A stretch of 64,000 nucleotides of DNA from Candidatus Avedoeria danica (GCA_016703025.1 JADJCV010000005.1:1-64000), one strand, 5' to 3'; numbered from the stretch's first letter, positions 12,592 through 21,531 are shown. Numbers and translations are program-made. Notes: a model not told the origin generated them from the letters alone.

Positions 12592-14820
12592 GTGGGTCGG
12601 CCGTCCCTCCACCGCTGGGTGCCGGCGCTGGGCGTTTGCTTGGCTCTGCTTCTTGGCGCGCCACCGGCTTACGCCGAGGACAGCTGGCCGCGCCTGCCGA
12701 GCGACGATGAGATCGTTGCGGCGCGCAATCGCTTGGTAGAGGACCAAACCTACGAATCCCCCGCTTGCGACACCCCCTGTGCCGGCCTCGAAGGGATGGA
12801 ACGGTTGGTCTGCCGCGGTCGCCAGTGCATGGATGCCTGCCTACTGGGACCCGAAAGGCGCAAGTCGGCGATGACCGAGACGGAGATCATCAAAGCCCAT
12901 GATCCGAGCCAGCCACAAGTCGCGCGTTCCGCCTGGGTGTTCTTGTTGTCGACGACGACGGCAACGCTGGATGACTGCAACGGCCATCTGACCGAGGTCG
13001 TCGGGTACGCGATTTACATGCTCATGTTCGGCGACACCGGCCGCTGGCTCTTCAGCAGCGACCGACTCAACTACGGTAGCCGTCAGCAGGACGACGGTTC
13101 GCGGGCGCAGCGCGATGCCGACTTCGCATCGTATTTCGCTCCGGGGCGGCTTGTCCACGGCTTCCCCGGGCAGCCCTCCTCGCCGACGATGACGGCCGAC
13201 GATTCGTACCGGATGCGCGTGACGGCGCCCGACTCGCGCCGTCCCTTACGCTTCAGCGCGCAACTCGAGCAGCTCGTCAAACCGGACTTCGGCGCCGATC
13301 CCGGCGCCGTGTCACAGTATCGCCCGGCCCCCAACACGCGGGTCGAGGTGGCCGCCTTGCGACTAAGCGGCAACGAACAGCGCCTCGCTTCCTACTTTCA
13401 GACCGAGCAGTGTCTGAATTGCCAGACCAGCGACGCGCAAGGCCGTAGCGTCCAGACTTTGGCCGATCCTAGCCAACCGATCGTGCTGTCATCCGACATC
13501 GATGGGCACGTAGCGATCGAGTTCTTCCTGGATTTCGGGGCGTTGACCCAGGCGGGAGCCCTGCGTCCTGGCGGCAGGATCAGCGTGCCCGTGCTGTTCG
13601 CCGCGCGCGCCTCGGTCGGTAGCCTGCCCGAACGTACGGTGGCCCAGGAGCAGGTCAGCGCGAATCTCGATGCTATCGGCGTGGTCGAGGCGATCACCTA
13701 TGAACCGCCGACGCAAGTCCATCGGCTGACCCTTCGTCCGTTGCCCCGCCCGGCGGAAGCGCCGCTGTCCAGCTACGTCGACGATCCGGGAGCAACCGAC
13801 GGTCCGCGCACGTTGGTCAAGGAAGAGCGCGTCATACTGCAGCGCCTCGGTTCTGCCGGAATTGGGGCGAGCGGTGCGACCCCCGGCCGCAGCCTCGTCA
13901 CCGACGATTTCCTGCAGGTCACCGACCGGATCACCGTGAATGCGTGCGGGCTGGTCGCCGACAGGAGCCAGGATGGTCTGCCGGCGGGCGAGCCCGGGCG
14001 CATCTGGGTGAAAGTGCGCTTCTTCGACGGCTTGCGAGGCAAATTCGGCGTCAACGGGTCAGTCTGTCGGGCGGCCCTGACGATCGGCAGTTCGGGCGAC
14101 GCATCCGGTTTTGGCTCTTCCGCCCGCAGATTTGTCTACTGGGCCGCTGAAAATCGGGTCGAGGCCGTGGTGAGCTGGGCGTATGCGCCCTACAAGGTCA
14201 TCGCAGGTGCCCGCGAAGCGATGGGCTGGATCAGCTGGGGCCTCGGATACGAAGCTGTGTACGTGGTGCTGCAATCTGCCGTGGCGGTGGAATTCGATGC
14301 CGATGGCCGCATGCAGCTGACCACTCGCGAGGGGGACCCGGCGGTGGTCACTTCGCAGACCGATCCGGAGGGCGTCAGCGTCCCGGTCCGAATGACGGCA
14401 TCTATCGGCGAGGACCTCCGACCCGAGCTGATGGAAACCGATGCCGACCGCGCAGCGCAGGCAGATGCGTGGCTGGCGAGCCTCGACGCGCCCCCCGCTG
14501 CTGATTCCGTCGACGTCGAGGGCGCGCCGATCGAACCTAGCCAGCCGCTTGAATCGGACCAGCCTTACGAGCTGGCAGGTTCCGACGCGTCGGGCTTGGA
14601 CGGCGCTTGGCCCGAGTGGACCTCGAGCATCGCCATCGGCCTGGGGGTGCTCTTTATGCTGCTCTGGATGTTGCGCGGGCGCCAACGCAAGCGGACGAAG
14701 CAGCCCATCAAACAACCCACCGTGCGCACTTGTCCCGCCTGCGGGAGCGTGCTCGGCCCCAAAGCCCGGTTCTGTGGCGCGTGCGGCGTGCCGCTGCCTG
14801 GACGGCCCAAATCGCATTGA
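12592..14820 (+). CDS. Secreted-domain membrane protein with C-terminal zinc ribbon
   Basis: GTG at 12592 gives a signal peptide (WVPALGVCLALLLGAPPAYA, cleaved after AYA). About 640 extracytoplasmic residues of no family I recognise follow. They include cysteine pairs near the start (CDTPCAG, CRGRQCMDACL) and ECLNC-like QCLNCQTS in the middle. One membrane helix lies at about 680-698 (IAIGLGVLFMLLWML), then a basic stop-transfer (RGRQRKRTK), and a zinc ribbon (CPACG, CGACG) at the very end, which must be cytoplasmic. The two-base gap to the zinc-ribbon gene before it, and the shared ribbon, suggest one membrane complex. Both genes look less extremely GC-rich than their neighbours. Function is unknown; a surface sensor or transport accessory would fit the topology. 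Confidence 0.7.
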   Translation: MGRPSLHRWVPALGVCLALLLGAPPAYAEDSWPRLPSDDEIVAARNRLVEDQTYESPACDTPCAGLEGMERLVCRGRQCMDACLLGPERRKSAMTETEIIKAHDPSQPQVARSAWVFLLSTTTATLDDCNGHLTEVVGYAIYMLMFGDTGRWLFSSDRLNYGSRQQDDGSRAQRDADFASYFAPGRLVHGFPGQPSSPTMTADDSYRMRVTAPDSRRPLRFSAQLEQLVKPDFGADPGAVSQYRPAPNTRVEVAALRLSGNEQRLASYFQTEQCLNCQTSDAQGRSVQTLADPSQPIVLSSDIDGHVAIEFFLDFGALTQAGALRPGGRISVPVLFAARASVGSLPERTVAQEQVSANLDAIGVVEAITYEPPTQVHRLTLRPLPRPAEAPLSSYVDDPGATDGPRTLVKEERVILQRLGSAGIGASGATPGRSLVTDDFLQVTDRITVNACGLVADRSQDGLPAGEPGRIWVKVRFFDGLRGKFGVNGSVCRAALTIGSSGDASGFGSSARRFVYWAAENRVEAVVSWAYAPYKVIAGAREAMGWISWGLGYEAVYVVLQSAVAVEFDADGRMQLTTREGDPAVVTSQTDPEGVSVPVRMTASIGEDLRPELMETDADRAAQADAWLASLDAPPAADSVDVEGAPIEPSQPLESDQPYELAGSDASGLDGAWPEWTSSIAIGLGVLFMLLWMLRGRQRKRTKQPIKQPTVRTCPACGSVLGPKARFCGACGVPLPGRPKSH

Positions 14821-14866
14821 CGTCAGTGGGGCGGCCACTGAACTGTCGCGGCGGGGAGGGGAGACG

Positions 14867-14978
14867 GGCGGCCTAAGGCCCTCACCCCCCGACCCCCTCC
14901 CGAACCCCCCCGCGCCACAGGCGCGGTGGGGACCCCGTCGACCAGTCTGGGGGAGGGGGAGGATGCTTGGCGGGGGGG
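14867..14978 (+). repeat. Dispersed GC-rich hairpin repeat, copy A (long form)
   Basis: Reads GGCCTAAGGCCCTC, a C-run block (ACCCCCCGACCCCCTCCC), an extra small hairpin (CCGCGCC-acag-GGCGCGG), then TCTGGGGGAGGGGGAGGATG and CTTGGCGGGG. The C-run and G-run blocks pair to make a strong hairpin. Copies B to F share the same blocks. It lies after the zinc-ribbon operon, with its G-rich end near the stop of the convergent gene at 14996. Confidence 0.85.
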
Positions 14979-14995
14979 GAGGCGCTGGAGGCGAC

Positions 14996-15661
14996 TTAGG
15001 ACGTCGCGTTCACCTCAGGGTCGTCGAGATCATCGTTGTCGAGGGCGAGGGCGAGCGCGGGCTTGGGTTGCCAGCTCTGAACGATGAACGTCTCGATGCG
15101 GTGCGGCCAGCGGATGCAGGCGGCGCCGACGATGACCTTCGACAGCGCAGGGAAGAAGGTGGTCCAGCCCATGGTGAAGGCGCGCGATGCCAGGTCTTGG
15201 GATTCGAGGACGATGCCGGTCGCGGCGAGCAGTTCCGCCAGGCCGGGGATGAGCAGGTAGAGGCCGAACAGGAGGACGACGACGCCGACCGTGAGTTGAC
15301 CATCGCCGGCCAGTGGCGCGACACCGACCGTGCGGTCCTTGGGCCAGAGCTTGCGGGCGACGGCGTCGGTGCGGAAGAGGAAGAGCCAGATGAGGGGGCC
15401 GTAGATGATCCAAGGGAGGCCGGCGCCCATGGCCAGGATCGCGATCTCCCGTCCTTGGAACCCTGTGCCCGTCGCTCCTGTCGATTGCATTGTCTTCACT
15501 GCATCCCAGATCGATACAGTGACCGGCAACAACTGCCAGACTCCGGCAAGTAGCCAGGCAATGAACGTAAGTCCCATGAACTTCAAGAACAGGTCACGCA
15601 CGACGGGTGTTCGCATTTCGGTTGGCTCCATGGATTGGGGTGAAAGCGACGGGTGGATCAT
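14996..15661 (-). CDS. Small integral membrane protein of unknown function
   Basis: 221 residues with four or five predicted membrane helices: FMGLTFIAWLLAGVWQLLPV (about 28-47), AILAMGAGLPWIIYGPLIWLFLF (about 74-96), LTVGVVVLLFGLYLLIPGLAELLAATG (about 123-149) and a more weakly hydrophobic TFFPALSKVIVGAACI (about 167-182). The C-terminus is acidic and probably cytoplasmic. I recognise no family or catalytic motif. It stands alone between repeat copies A and B, which point the same way. A start at the MRTPVVRDLF methionine (about 15616) is also possible. Confidence 0.6.
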   Translation of the reverse strand: MIHPSLSPQSMEPTEMRTPVVRDLFLKFMGLTFIAWLLAGVWQLLPVTVSIWDAVKTMQSTGATGTGFQGREIAILAMGAGLPWIIYGPLIWLFLFRTDAVARKLWPKDRTVGVAPLAGDGQLTVGVVVLLFGLYLLIPGLAELLAATGIVLESQDLASRAFTMGWTTFFPALSKVIVGAACIRWPHRIETFIVQSWQPKPALALALDNDDLDDPEVNATS

Positions 15662-15702
15662 ATCGCACTGTTAGCAGGTGGGGCGTGTCCGTGCGAGGTC
15701 AC

Positions 15703-15778
15703 GCGACCGGCGGCCTAAGGCCCTCTCCCCCCGACCCCCTCCCCCAAGTCTGGGGAGGGGGAGGATGCTTGGCGAGGG
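15703..15778 (+). repeat. Dispersed GC-rich hairpin repeat, copy B (short form), left end of DUF559 element
   Basis: Begins GCGACCGGCGGCCTAAGGCC, then CCCCCCGACCCCCTCCCCCA, AGTC and TGGGGAGGGGGAGGATGCTT. It is a self-complementary hairpin of about 70 bases. The first 22 bases are exactly repeated in reverse at the outer end of copy C (16307-16328), so B and C form terminal inverted repeats around the DUF559 gene. Confidence 0.88.
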
Positions 15779-15830
15779 TGTCGGCATGGAATACGCTTGG
15801 GGGCGTTCGAGAGTTCCTTTGGAGGACTTG

Positions 15831-16307
15831 ATGACTGGTCCGTCGAGGAGTCGGATTCGGGGGACGCTGCCCGTTGTGGAGGCGAGCGCGCGCACGATGC
15901 GTCGCCAGCCAACGCCCGCCGAGCGCGTGCTTTGGCAGACGCTCCGAACATCGCCGTTCGGCGGTTACGGATGGCGCCGCCAGCACCCGGTCGGTCGCTT
16001 CGTTCTGGACTTCTGCTGTCCTCAACTGCGATTGGTCGTCGCGCTCGACGGCGACGTCCACATGCAACAAGCGGGCTATGACGAGGACCGAACAGCCCAC
16101 TTGGCCATCCACGGCTATCACGTAATCCGCTTCGCCAACCGCGACGTCTTCGATCACCCCGAGGTCGTCATCGCAACCATCGCCTCCGCCTGCAACAAGC
16201 GTGCACCTCTCCCCCCCGCCAAGCATCCTCCCACTCCCCCAGACGGTTCTACGGGGTCCCCGCCGCACCAAAGGTGCGGTGGGGTTCGGGAGGGGGTCGG
16301 GGGGTGA
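15831..16307 (+). CDS. DUF559 (Vsr-like PD-(D/E)XK) endonuclease domain protein
   Basis: DUF559 proteins are small predicted nucleases related to very-short-patch repair endonucleases and restriction folds. The domain covers about residues 20-125: MRRQPTPAERVLWQTLR, then YGWRRQHPVGRFVLDFCCP, carrying the catalytic D and Q-H core, LVVALDGDVH with the second acidic residue, and GYHVIRFANRDVFDHPEVVIATI. ATG at 15831 begins just before the domain. The frame is open further upstream through repeat B, but that part has no protein-like character. The last 33 codons (PAKHPPTPPDGSTG onward) and the stop are read from repeat copy C. The gene therefore lies wholly inside a 626-base unit bounded by inverted repeats, and a mobile-element role is inferred. 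Confidence 0.8.
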   Translation: MTGPSRSRIRGTLPVVEASARTMRRQPTPAERVLWQTLRTSPFGGYGWRRQHPVGRFVLDFCCPQLRLVVALDGDVHMQQAGYDEDRTAHLAIHGYHVIRFANRDVFDHPEVVIATIASACNKRAPLPPAKHPPTPPDGSTGSPPHQRCGGVREGVGG

Positions 16308-16328
16308 GGGCCTTAGGCCGCCGGTCGC
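16207..16328 (-). repeat. Dispersed GC-rich hairpin repeat, copy C (long form), right end of DUF559 element
   Basis: The reverse orientation of A and B: CCGCCAAGCATCCTCCCACT, CCCCCAGACG, a small hairpin (GCCGCACC-aaa-GGTGCGGT), then GGGAGGGGGTCGGGGGGTGA and GGGCCTTAGGCCGCCGGTCGC. It supplies the end of the DUF559 reading frame and contains the ATG (16274) of the GH44 gene. Like copy A it has the extra internal hairpin. Confidence 0.88.
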
Positions 16329-18137
16329 CCACCCAACCGGCAAGTCCCGTCCCTCGTGCGATTGCCGCAATCGTCCTCTGCGTTCTAGCTGTTCCCACCC
16401 ACCCGAGCGACGCCGCACCCCTCGCCCCCCCCTCCTTCACCATCGACCCCACCGCCGACCGCCACCCCATCCCCCCCGACATCTACGGCCTGAACTTCGC
16501 CGACCCCGCCCTCGCCCGCGAGCTCGGCCTGACCGTCCGCCGCTGGGGCGGCAACGCCACCACGCGCTACAACTGGGAGGCCGACACCGGCAACCGCGGC
16601 AGCGACTGGTTCTTCGAGACGCTGCCGGAGGACAACGACGACCGCGCGCGCCTGCCGGACGGCTCGGCCGCCGACCGCTTCGTCGCGGAGGGCCGTGCCG
16701 CCGGCATGGACACCGTGCTCACCGTGCCGCTCATCGGCTGGACGGCCAAGGCGGGCGGTCGCTTCTGCTCGTTCAGTGTCGCCAAGCACGGCCCGCAGGA
16801 GCGCATCGACCCGTGGTGGCCGGACTGCGGCAACGGGCGCCGCCGGGACGGTACGGCGATCACCGGCAACGATCCGTCGGACGCGAACACGGTTGTCAAC
16901 CCGGCGTTCGTCCGGCGCTGGGTGACCCACCTCGTCGACACGTTCGGCCCAGCGTCGCAGGGCGGCGTGCGGTACTACAACCTCGACAACGAGCCGATGC
17001 TCTGGCACGAGACGCACCGCGACGTCTTCCCGCGCGGCCTGGACTACGACGGCCTGCGCGACCGCTCGCTGGCCTACGCGGCGGCCGTCAAGGACGCCGA
17101 CCCGTCAGCCAAGACGCTCGGGCCGGCGGAGTGGGGCTGGACGGGCTACTTCTGGTCCGCGCGGGATACCGAAGGCGGCGGCGACTGGTGGAACCGTGCA
17201 CCCGACCGGCGGGCGCACGGCGACGTGCCGCTCGCCGCGTGGTACCTGGCGCAGCTGCGCGACGCCGAGCGATCGACGGGCCGCCGCCTGCTCGACTACT
17301 TCGACCTCCACTTCTACCCGCAAGCCGACGGCGTCGCGCTCGCGCCCGCGGGCGATGCCGCGACGCAGGCGCGGCGCCTCCGGTCGACCCGCACGCTCTG
17401 GGACCCGGCGTACCACGACGAGAGCTGGATCGACGAGCCCGTCCGGCTGATCCCGCGGATGCGCGACTGGGTCGCGGCGAACTACCCGGCACGAAGCTGG
17501 CGATCGGCGAGTACAACTGGGGGCGCTCGATCACCTTAACGGCGCGCTGGCCCAGGCCGACGTCCTCGGCATCTTCGGCCGCGAGGGCGTGGACCTGGCG
17601 ACGCTGTGGGATCCGATGAAGGCCGACGAGCCGGGTGCGTTTGCGTTTCGGGCGTACCGGAACTACGACGGGGCTGGGGCGCGGTTCGGCGAAACCGGCT
17701 TGCACGTGGCCCCGCTGTCCACTGCGAACGCCGACAGCGTGTCGCTGTATGCCGCCCTGCGCGCCATCGACGACGTGATCACGTTCGTCGCTGTCAACAA
17801 GACGTCCGTCGAAGAAGTCATCACGGTCGCGGTCAAGGGTACGGCACGCCGCGGCGGACGACGCTTCGTGTACGACGGCAACGACTTGGCCCGCATCCAC
17901 CGCTACGACGATGTCTATCCTGGGGGGTACCCCGAGCAGAGCGTCCAGGTGACGCTCCCTCCGATGTCCATCACGACCGTCGAGCTGTGGCCCGGCATTC
18001 CCGAGTGGACGGAGACGCCCAGGCCGACGGCAGGTGCAACATCGTCCGCGACGCCGACGCCGTCCTCGCCTGGGCCGACCGCGACGCGTCGTGATGCGAC
18101 GCAGTCGCACGTCTACCTGCCGTACGGGCGGCGATGA
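16274..18137 (+). CDS. Secreted glycoside hydrolase family 44 protein, two frameshifts
   Basis: GH44 enzymes are retaining endoglucanases/xyloglucanases. A hydrophobic leader (AIAAIVLCVLAVPTH) is followed by the domain: IPPDIYGLNFADPALARELG, LTVRRWGGNATTRYNWEAD, and YYNLDNEPMLW near 16977 with the acid/base Glu. After a frame change near 17490 comes LAIGEYNWG with the nucleophile Glu. A second change near 17540 leads to EGVDLATLWDP and a beta-sandwich domain. The end is a Thr/Pro-rich linker and the tail HVYLPYGRR. ATG at 16274 is inside repeat C, so either the repeat supplied the start or the true start was lost. Both catalytic residues are present. Two indels, close together, are the only damage. 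Confidence 0.8.
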
Positions 18138-18240
18138 TGGCCGCACGTGCCCCGAGTCGCGCGCGGATCGCTTCGCCGACGCTGCTGTTGACCGCGACAG
18201 CTGTCGCCCCAGCTACCATCACCGCGGGACGGACGCGCTC

Positions 18241-20280
18241 TCAGCATCCCCGGGGATCGCACAAGTAGGACCGGCACGCGACCAACCCGACCGTGTACAG
18301 CCCCACCGCCACGCCAACCGGCGCCAGGTGCCCGAGGTCGAGGTAGCCGATAGAGACGTGGATGCCGAGCGCGGCGGCGAAGCCCGGCAGCCCGCCGATC
18401 AGGATCGTCCACCACACCCACCGCGCACCGCGGCGAAAGCCCCACAGCACCAGTCCCGCCAGCGCCAGCCCGTCGGCGACGAGCGCGCCGCCGAGGCCGG
18501 CGCGGTCATGGGCGATGAGCGGGAGGAGGCGCGGGGTGGTTGCCAGGTGCGCGGCGGTGGTGTCCATGAACACCAGATCGGTGGCGACGAAGACGCGCGA
18601 GCCCCCCAGGAACGCGATCGTCAGCCCGGCCCCGACGAGGCCGAGGGCCAACATCACGAGCGACAGCTGGCCGGTGACGGCGCGCCGCCACGCCCGGTCG
18701 TTGTGCAGATCCGGCAGCGGCACGTCGGCGGGTGACCGCGCCGGCCAGCGCCGGCCGAGGACGTAGAGCACGGCGATCACGCCAGACAGGACGGCATGCA
18801 GCGGGTCGAGGTAGCCGTGGCTCAGGAACAGGAAGAAGCTCGCCAGGCCGGCCACGGTGGACGCGCCGAGCGCACGCTCCGCCCAGTGGACGCCGCGGCG
18901 GATGCCGAACCACGCCAGCGACGTGTACAGCTGCCCGAGCGAGACCATCGTGCCGGGCAGGGAAACACGGTCGTGGGTCATGAACGCCAGCAGGCGCGGG
19001 TTGACCCCCGCCAGTGCTGTCCGGTCGAGTCCGACCCAGCGCAGGTCGTACGGGAGAACCACGGCCGTCACCGCCACCCCGCCGACGGTGATCCCGGCCA
19101 CGGTCATCACGAGGCCGATGAGCACGTGGGCGATCCACCAGGGCGGGCCGTTGGATCTGCCTTTGGCCACATGGTTGGCCACGTCGTTGGCCGCGGACAC
19201 TATCGCCGCATCCGATCCGACGAGCAGTGACTCGTTGATCCGCTTGGGCAACCCAGGCCCAGTGAACACCAGCCCGGCATGCAGCCCGACGAGGTCGGCG
19301 CCGGCCGCCAGCAGCGCCCGCGCATCCGCCGGCTCGATCGCCCCGTCGCCCGCGACGATCGTCGGCCTGGTGCCGAAGCGCGCGCGCAGTTGCCGCACGG
19401 TGCGCAGCGTCGCCGCCAGCGCCGGCGCGCCGATCGTGCGTTCCGGGCTGAACGGCCCGTCGACGTCAGCCGCTCGACGCCCACGTTGTGCCTCGACTTC
19501 GATGTCGACGTCCACCGCCCCATCATCCCCCGCCGTCACGCCGCCGGCGACGACGACACCGACCGCACCGGCGTCCAGCCCAAGTCCGACCAGCCGTTCG
19601 GCGACGTCCGGGCTCAAGTCCGGCGGGATCGCGATCAGCACAACGGCGTCGCGACCCGCTTCGGCGACGCATCGCGCGACCGCATCGGCCCACGCGTGGA
19701 TCGTGCCCAGGCGAAAGAACGCCTCAGGCGGTTCGAGGACGAGCGCGTCGGCCAGCGGCGCGAATCGCGCGGCCAAGGCGAGTAGTTCGTCGCAGCCCGC
19801 GCGCGCCTCGAGACCCCTCGCGGCGCGCAGTCGCACCGCCAGCCGCACACCAGGCGGCGGGCGGCGGTGTGCTTGTCCAAGGTGCCAGGCAACGATGTCT
19901 GCTCCCGCCGCCGGGAGGCCGTCCGGGAAGCAGAGGACGCCGCGCCGCGGGTCGCGCAAGGGTTCCGACCGTGTCTGGGCGATGAGGGCGACCGGCCCGA
20001 CCTCGATCCAGCCGATGCCGAAGCGGCCGAGTGCGGCGGGCGCGACGGCGTTCAGGTCAAGCCCGGCGCTCACGCCGACCGGGCTGGCGACCGCGCCCCC
20101 GAAGGCGATACGTCCGATCCCCTCCGGCGCGCGCAGATGACCGAGGATGTCGATGGCAGCGCGGCCACCGGGCAGCGCGGCCAGGGCGGCGATCGCATCG
20201 AGCGTGACGGTGCGCGCCTTCTCGGGCGGCAGGCGAAACAAGAGCGGGCGCAGGAGCGGCTGGTACGACCAATCGGGCAT
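18241..20280 (-). CDS. Dihydroorotate dehydrogenase-like domain fused to a multi-helix membrane domain
   Basis: Residues 1-375 follow the class 2 (quinone-type) dihydroorotate dehydrogenase plan: YQPLLRPLLFRLPPEKAR at the N-terminus, SPVGVSAGLDLNAVAPAALGRFG, and the phosphate-binding end TIVAGDGAIEPADARALLAAGADLVG followed by LVFTGPGLPKRI. Residues 378-679 form a membrane domain of about eight helices, such as WWIAHVLIGLVMTVAGITVGG and VAGLASFFLFLSHGYLDPLHA. The usual catalytic N-S-S-P-N-T segment is absent, and the lysine of the KIAPD-type motif is replaced (VVLIAIPPDLS). It may therefore be a non-catalytic or repurposed flavin domain. ATG at 20280 has a perfect GGAGGTGA ribosome site that overlaps the stop of the monooxygenase gene before it. 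Confidence 0.75.
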   Translation of the reverse strand: MPDWSYQPLLRPLLFRLPPEKARTVTLDAIAALAALPGGRAAIDILGHLRAPEGIGRIAFGGAVASPVGVSAGLDLNAVAPAALGRFGIGWIEVGPVALIAQTRSEPLRDPRRGVLCFPDGLPAAGADIVAWHLGQAHRRPPPGVRLAVRLRAARGLEARAGCDELLALAARFAPLADALVLEPPEAFFRLGTIHAWADAVARCVAEAGRDAVVLIAIPPDLSPDVAERLVGLGLDAGAVGVVVAGGVTAGDDGAVDVDIEVEAQRGRRAADVDGPFSPERTIGAPALAATLRTVRQLRARFGTRPTIVAGDGAIEPADARALLAAGADLVGLHAGLVFTGPGLPKRINESLLVGSDAAIVSAANDVANHVAKGRSNGPPWWIAHVLIGLVMTVAGITVGGVAVTAVVLPYDLRWVGLDRTALAGVNPRLLAFMTHDRVSLPGTMVSLGQLYTSLAWFGIRRGVHWAERALGASTVAGLASFFLFLSHGYLDPLHAVLSGVIAVLYVLGRRWPARSPADVPLPDLHNDRAWRRAVTGQLSLVMLALGLVGAGLTIAFLGGSRVFVATDLVFMDTTAAHLATTPRLLPLIAHDRAGLGGALVADGLALAGLVLWGFRRGARWVWWTILIGGLPGFAAALGIHVSIGYLDLGHLAPVGVAVGLYTVGLVACRSYLCDPRGC

Positions 20281-20283
20281 CGC

Positions 20284-21531
20284 TCACCTCCGAGACGGGT
20301 CCGACGGGAAAGGCAGTCCCCACATCGACCGCTGAAATCGGCGCCGCAGCAGCTCGGGCGCGGCGGCGACGGCCGCATCGCGCAGTCGACAGAGAACTGG
20401 ATTCTCGATCTGGACCAGGCGGTCCATCCGAATCGAGCGCGCCGCGACGACCGCCGCTCGCCGCCGTCGCCGCCGCCCGTACGCCGCCAGCGCCGCGACG
20501 ACATCGTGCCCGCCAGCCGCGATGACCTCGCCCAGCGCGACGGCATCCTCGAGCGCCTGGCACGCGCCCTGGCCGAGGCTCGGCGTCATGGCGTGCGCCG
20601 CGTCGCCCAGGAGCGCGATGCGGCCGACGGACCACGCCGGCGGCGGCGTGCAGTAGACGACGCGGTCCACGCGCACGTCGTCCGGCTGCGTCGCCGCCAG
20701 GAGCGTGCCGACCGGTGCGGGCCAGCCCGCAAGGCGCGCCGCGACGTGGGCCAGTCGATCGATCGGGAGCAGCTCGAGCGGCGCGTCGAAGCCCGCGAAC
20801 CAGTAGGCCGTGTCGGGCGCCACGGCCAGCGCACCGAAACGGGCGCCGCGGCCCCAGATCACGCCGCCCTCCAGCTCGGACGCCCGATCGAGCGACACGA
20901 TGGCCCGGAACGCGGTGAAGCCGGCGTCGCGCTGCCCGCCGGTTCCGAACAACGAACGACGTACCGATGAGCCGACGCCATCGGCAGCGATGACGAAGTC
21001 GGCGGTGAGCACTGTGCCATCGGCCAGCTGGACGGTGGCACGCTCGACCGCGTCGCCCGGTGTGTCGCCCCGAGCGTCGCCCGGCGTGTCGCCCTGGGTC
21101 ACGCCCACGACGTGGGCGCCGCAGCGGAGGGCACCCGGCGGGAGCCCTTCGGCGAGCGCGGTCAGGAGCGCGGCGCGGCGTATGGAAAGGCTGACGTACG
21201 GCTGGCCGTTCGCGTCAGGCACGCGGATGCGTACGAGCGTGCGGCCGCGGGTGTCGCGAACGCGGTTGGACGTCTGGCGGACACCCGCCGCGCGCGCCGA
21301 GTCGCCGACGCCGAGGGCGTCTAGGGCGTGCAGGGCATTCGGCCATAGCCAGAGGCCGGCGCCGCCGGAGCGCAACGCCTCGGCCCGCTCGAGCACGGTG
21401 ACGGATGCCCCGGCCCGGCTGAGGGCGATGCCCGCAGCAATGCCGCCGACGCCGCCTCCGATGACGAGAGCGGTCAGGGGGCGGGACGCTGCGAGCGGGT
21501 TGAGGCCAGCGGGGTCGGCGGTGGCGTGCAT
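20284..21531 (-). CDS. FAD-dependent monooxygenase (UbiH/PHBH-type)
   Basis: A class A flavoprotein hydroxylase of 415 residues with all three family motifs. The first is ALVIGGGVGGIAAGIALSRAGASVTVLER (GxGxxG Rossmann fold, residues 21-49). The second is DFVIAADGVGSSVRR (DG motif, about 178-192). The third is RIALLGDAAHAMTPSLGQGA (GD motif binding the FAD ribityl chain, about 299-318). No membrane helix. The substrate cannot be told; aromatic or isoprenoid compounds are typical. A 24-base direct repeat at about 21046-21093 encodes the doubled GDTPGDA loop. The DHODH-like fusion gene starts 3 bases after the stop and its ribosome site overlaps the last codons, so the two are translationally coupled. 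Confidence 0.88.
   Translation of the reverse strand: MHATADPAGLNPLAASRPLTALVIGGGVGGIAAGIALSRAGASVTVLERAEALRSGGAGLWLWPNALHALDALGVGDSARAAGVRQTSNRVRDTRGRTLVRIRVPDANGQPYVSLSIRRAALLTALAEGLPPGALRCGAHVVGVTQGDTPGDARGDTPGDAVERATVQLADGTVLTADFVIAADGVGSSVRRSLFGTGGQRDAGFTAFRAIVSLDRASELEGGVIWGRGARFGALAVAPDTAYWFAGFDAPLELLPIDRLAHVAARLAGWPAPVGTLLAATQPDDVRVDRVVYCTPPPAWSVGRIALLGDAAHAMTPSLGQGACQALEDAVALGEVIAAGGHDVVAALAAYGRRRRRRAAVVAARSIRMDRLVQIENPVLCRLRDAAVAAAPELLRRRFQRSMWGLPFPSDPSRR

Noticed and set aside
14867..14978. Ordinary Rho-independent terminator
   Set aside because: The hairpin has no T-run and the same sequence recurs inside coding ends and in both orientations, so it is a dispersed repeat, even if it can also end transcription.
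15678..15830. N-terminal extension of the DUF559 frame
   Set aside because: The frame is open only because repeat copy B lacks stops; the segment is Pro/Gly-rich and the domain starts after ATG 15831.
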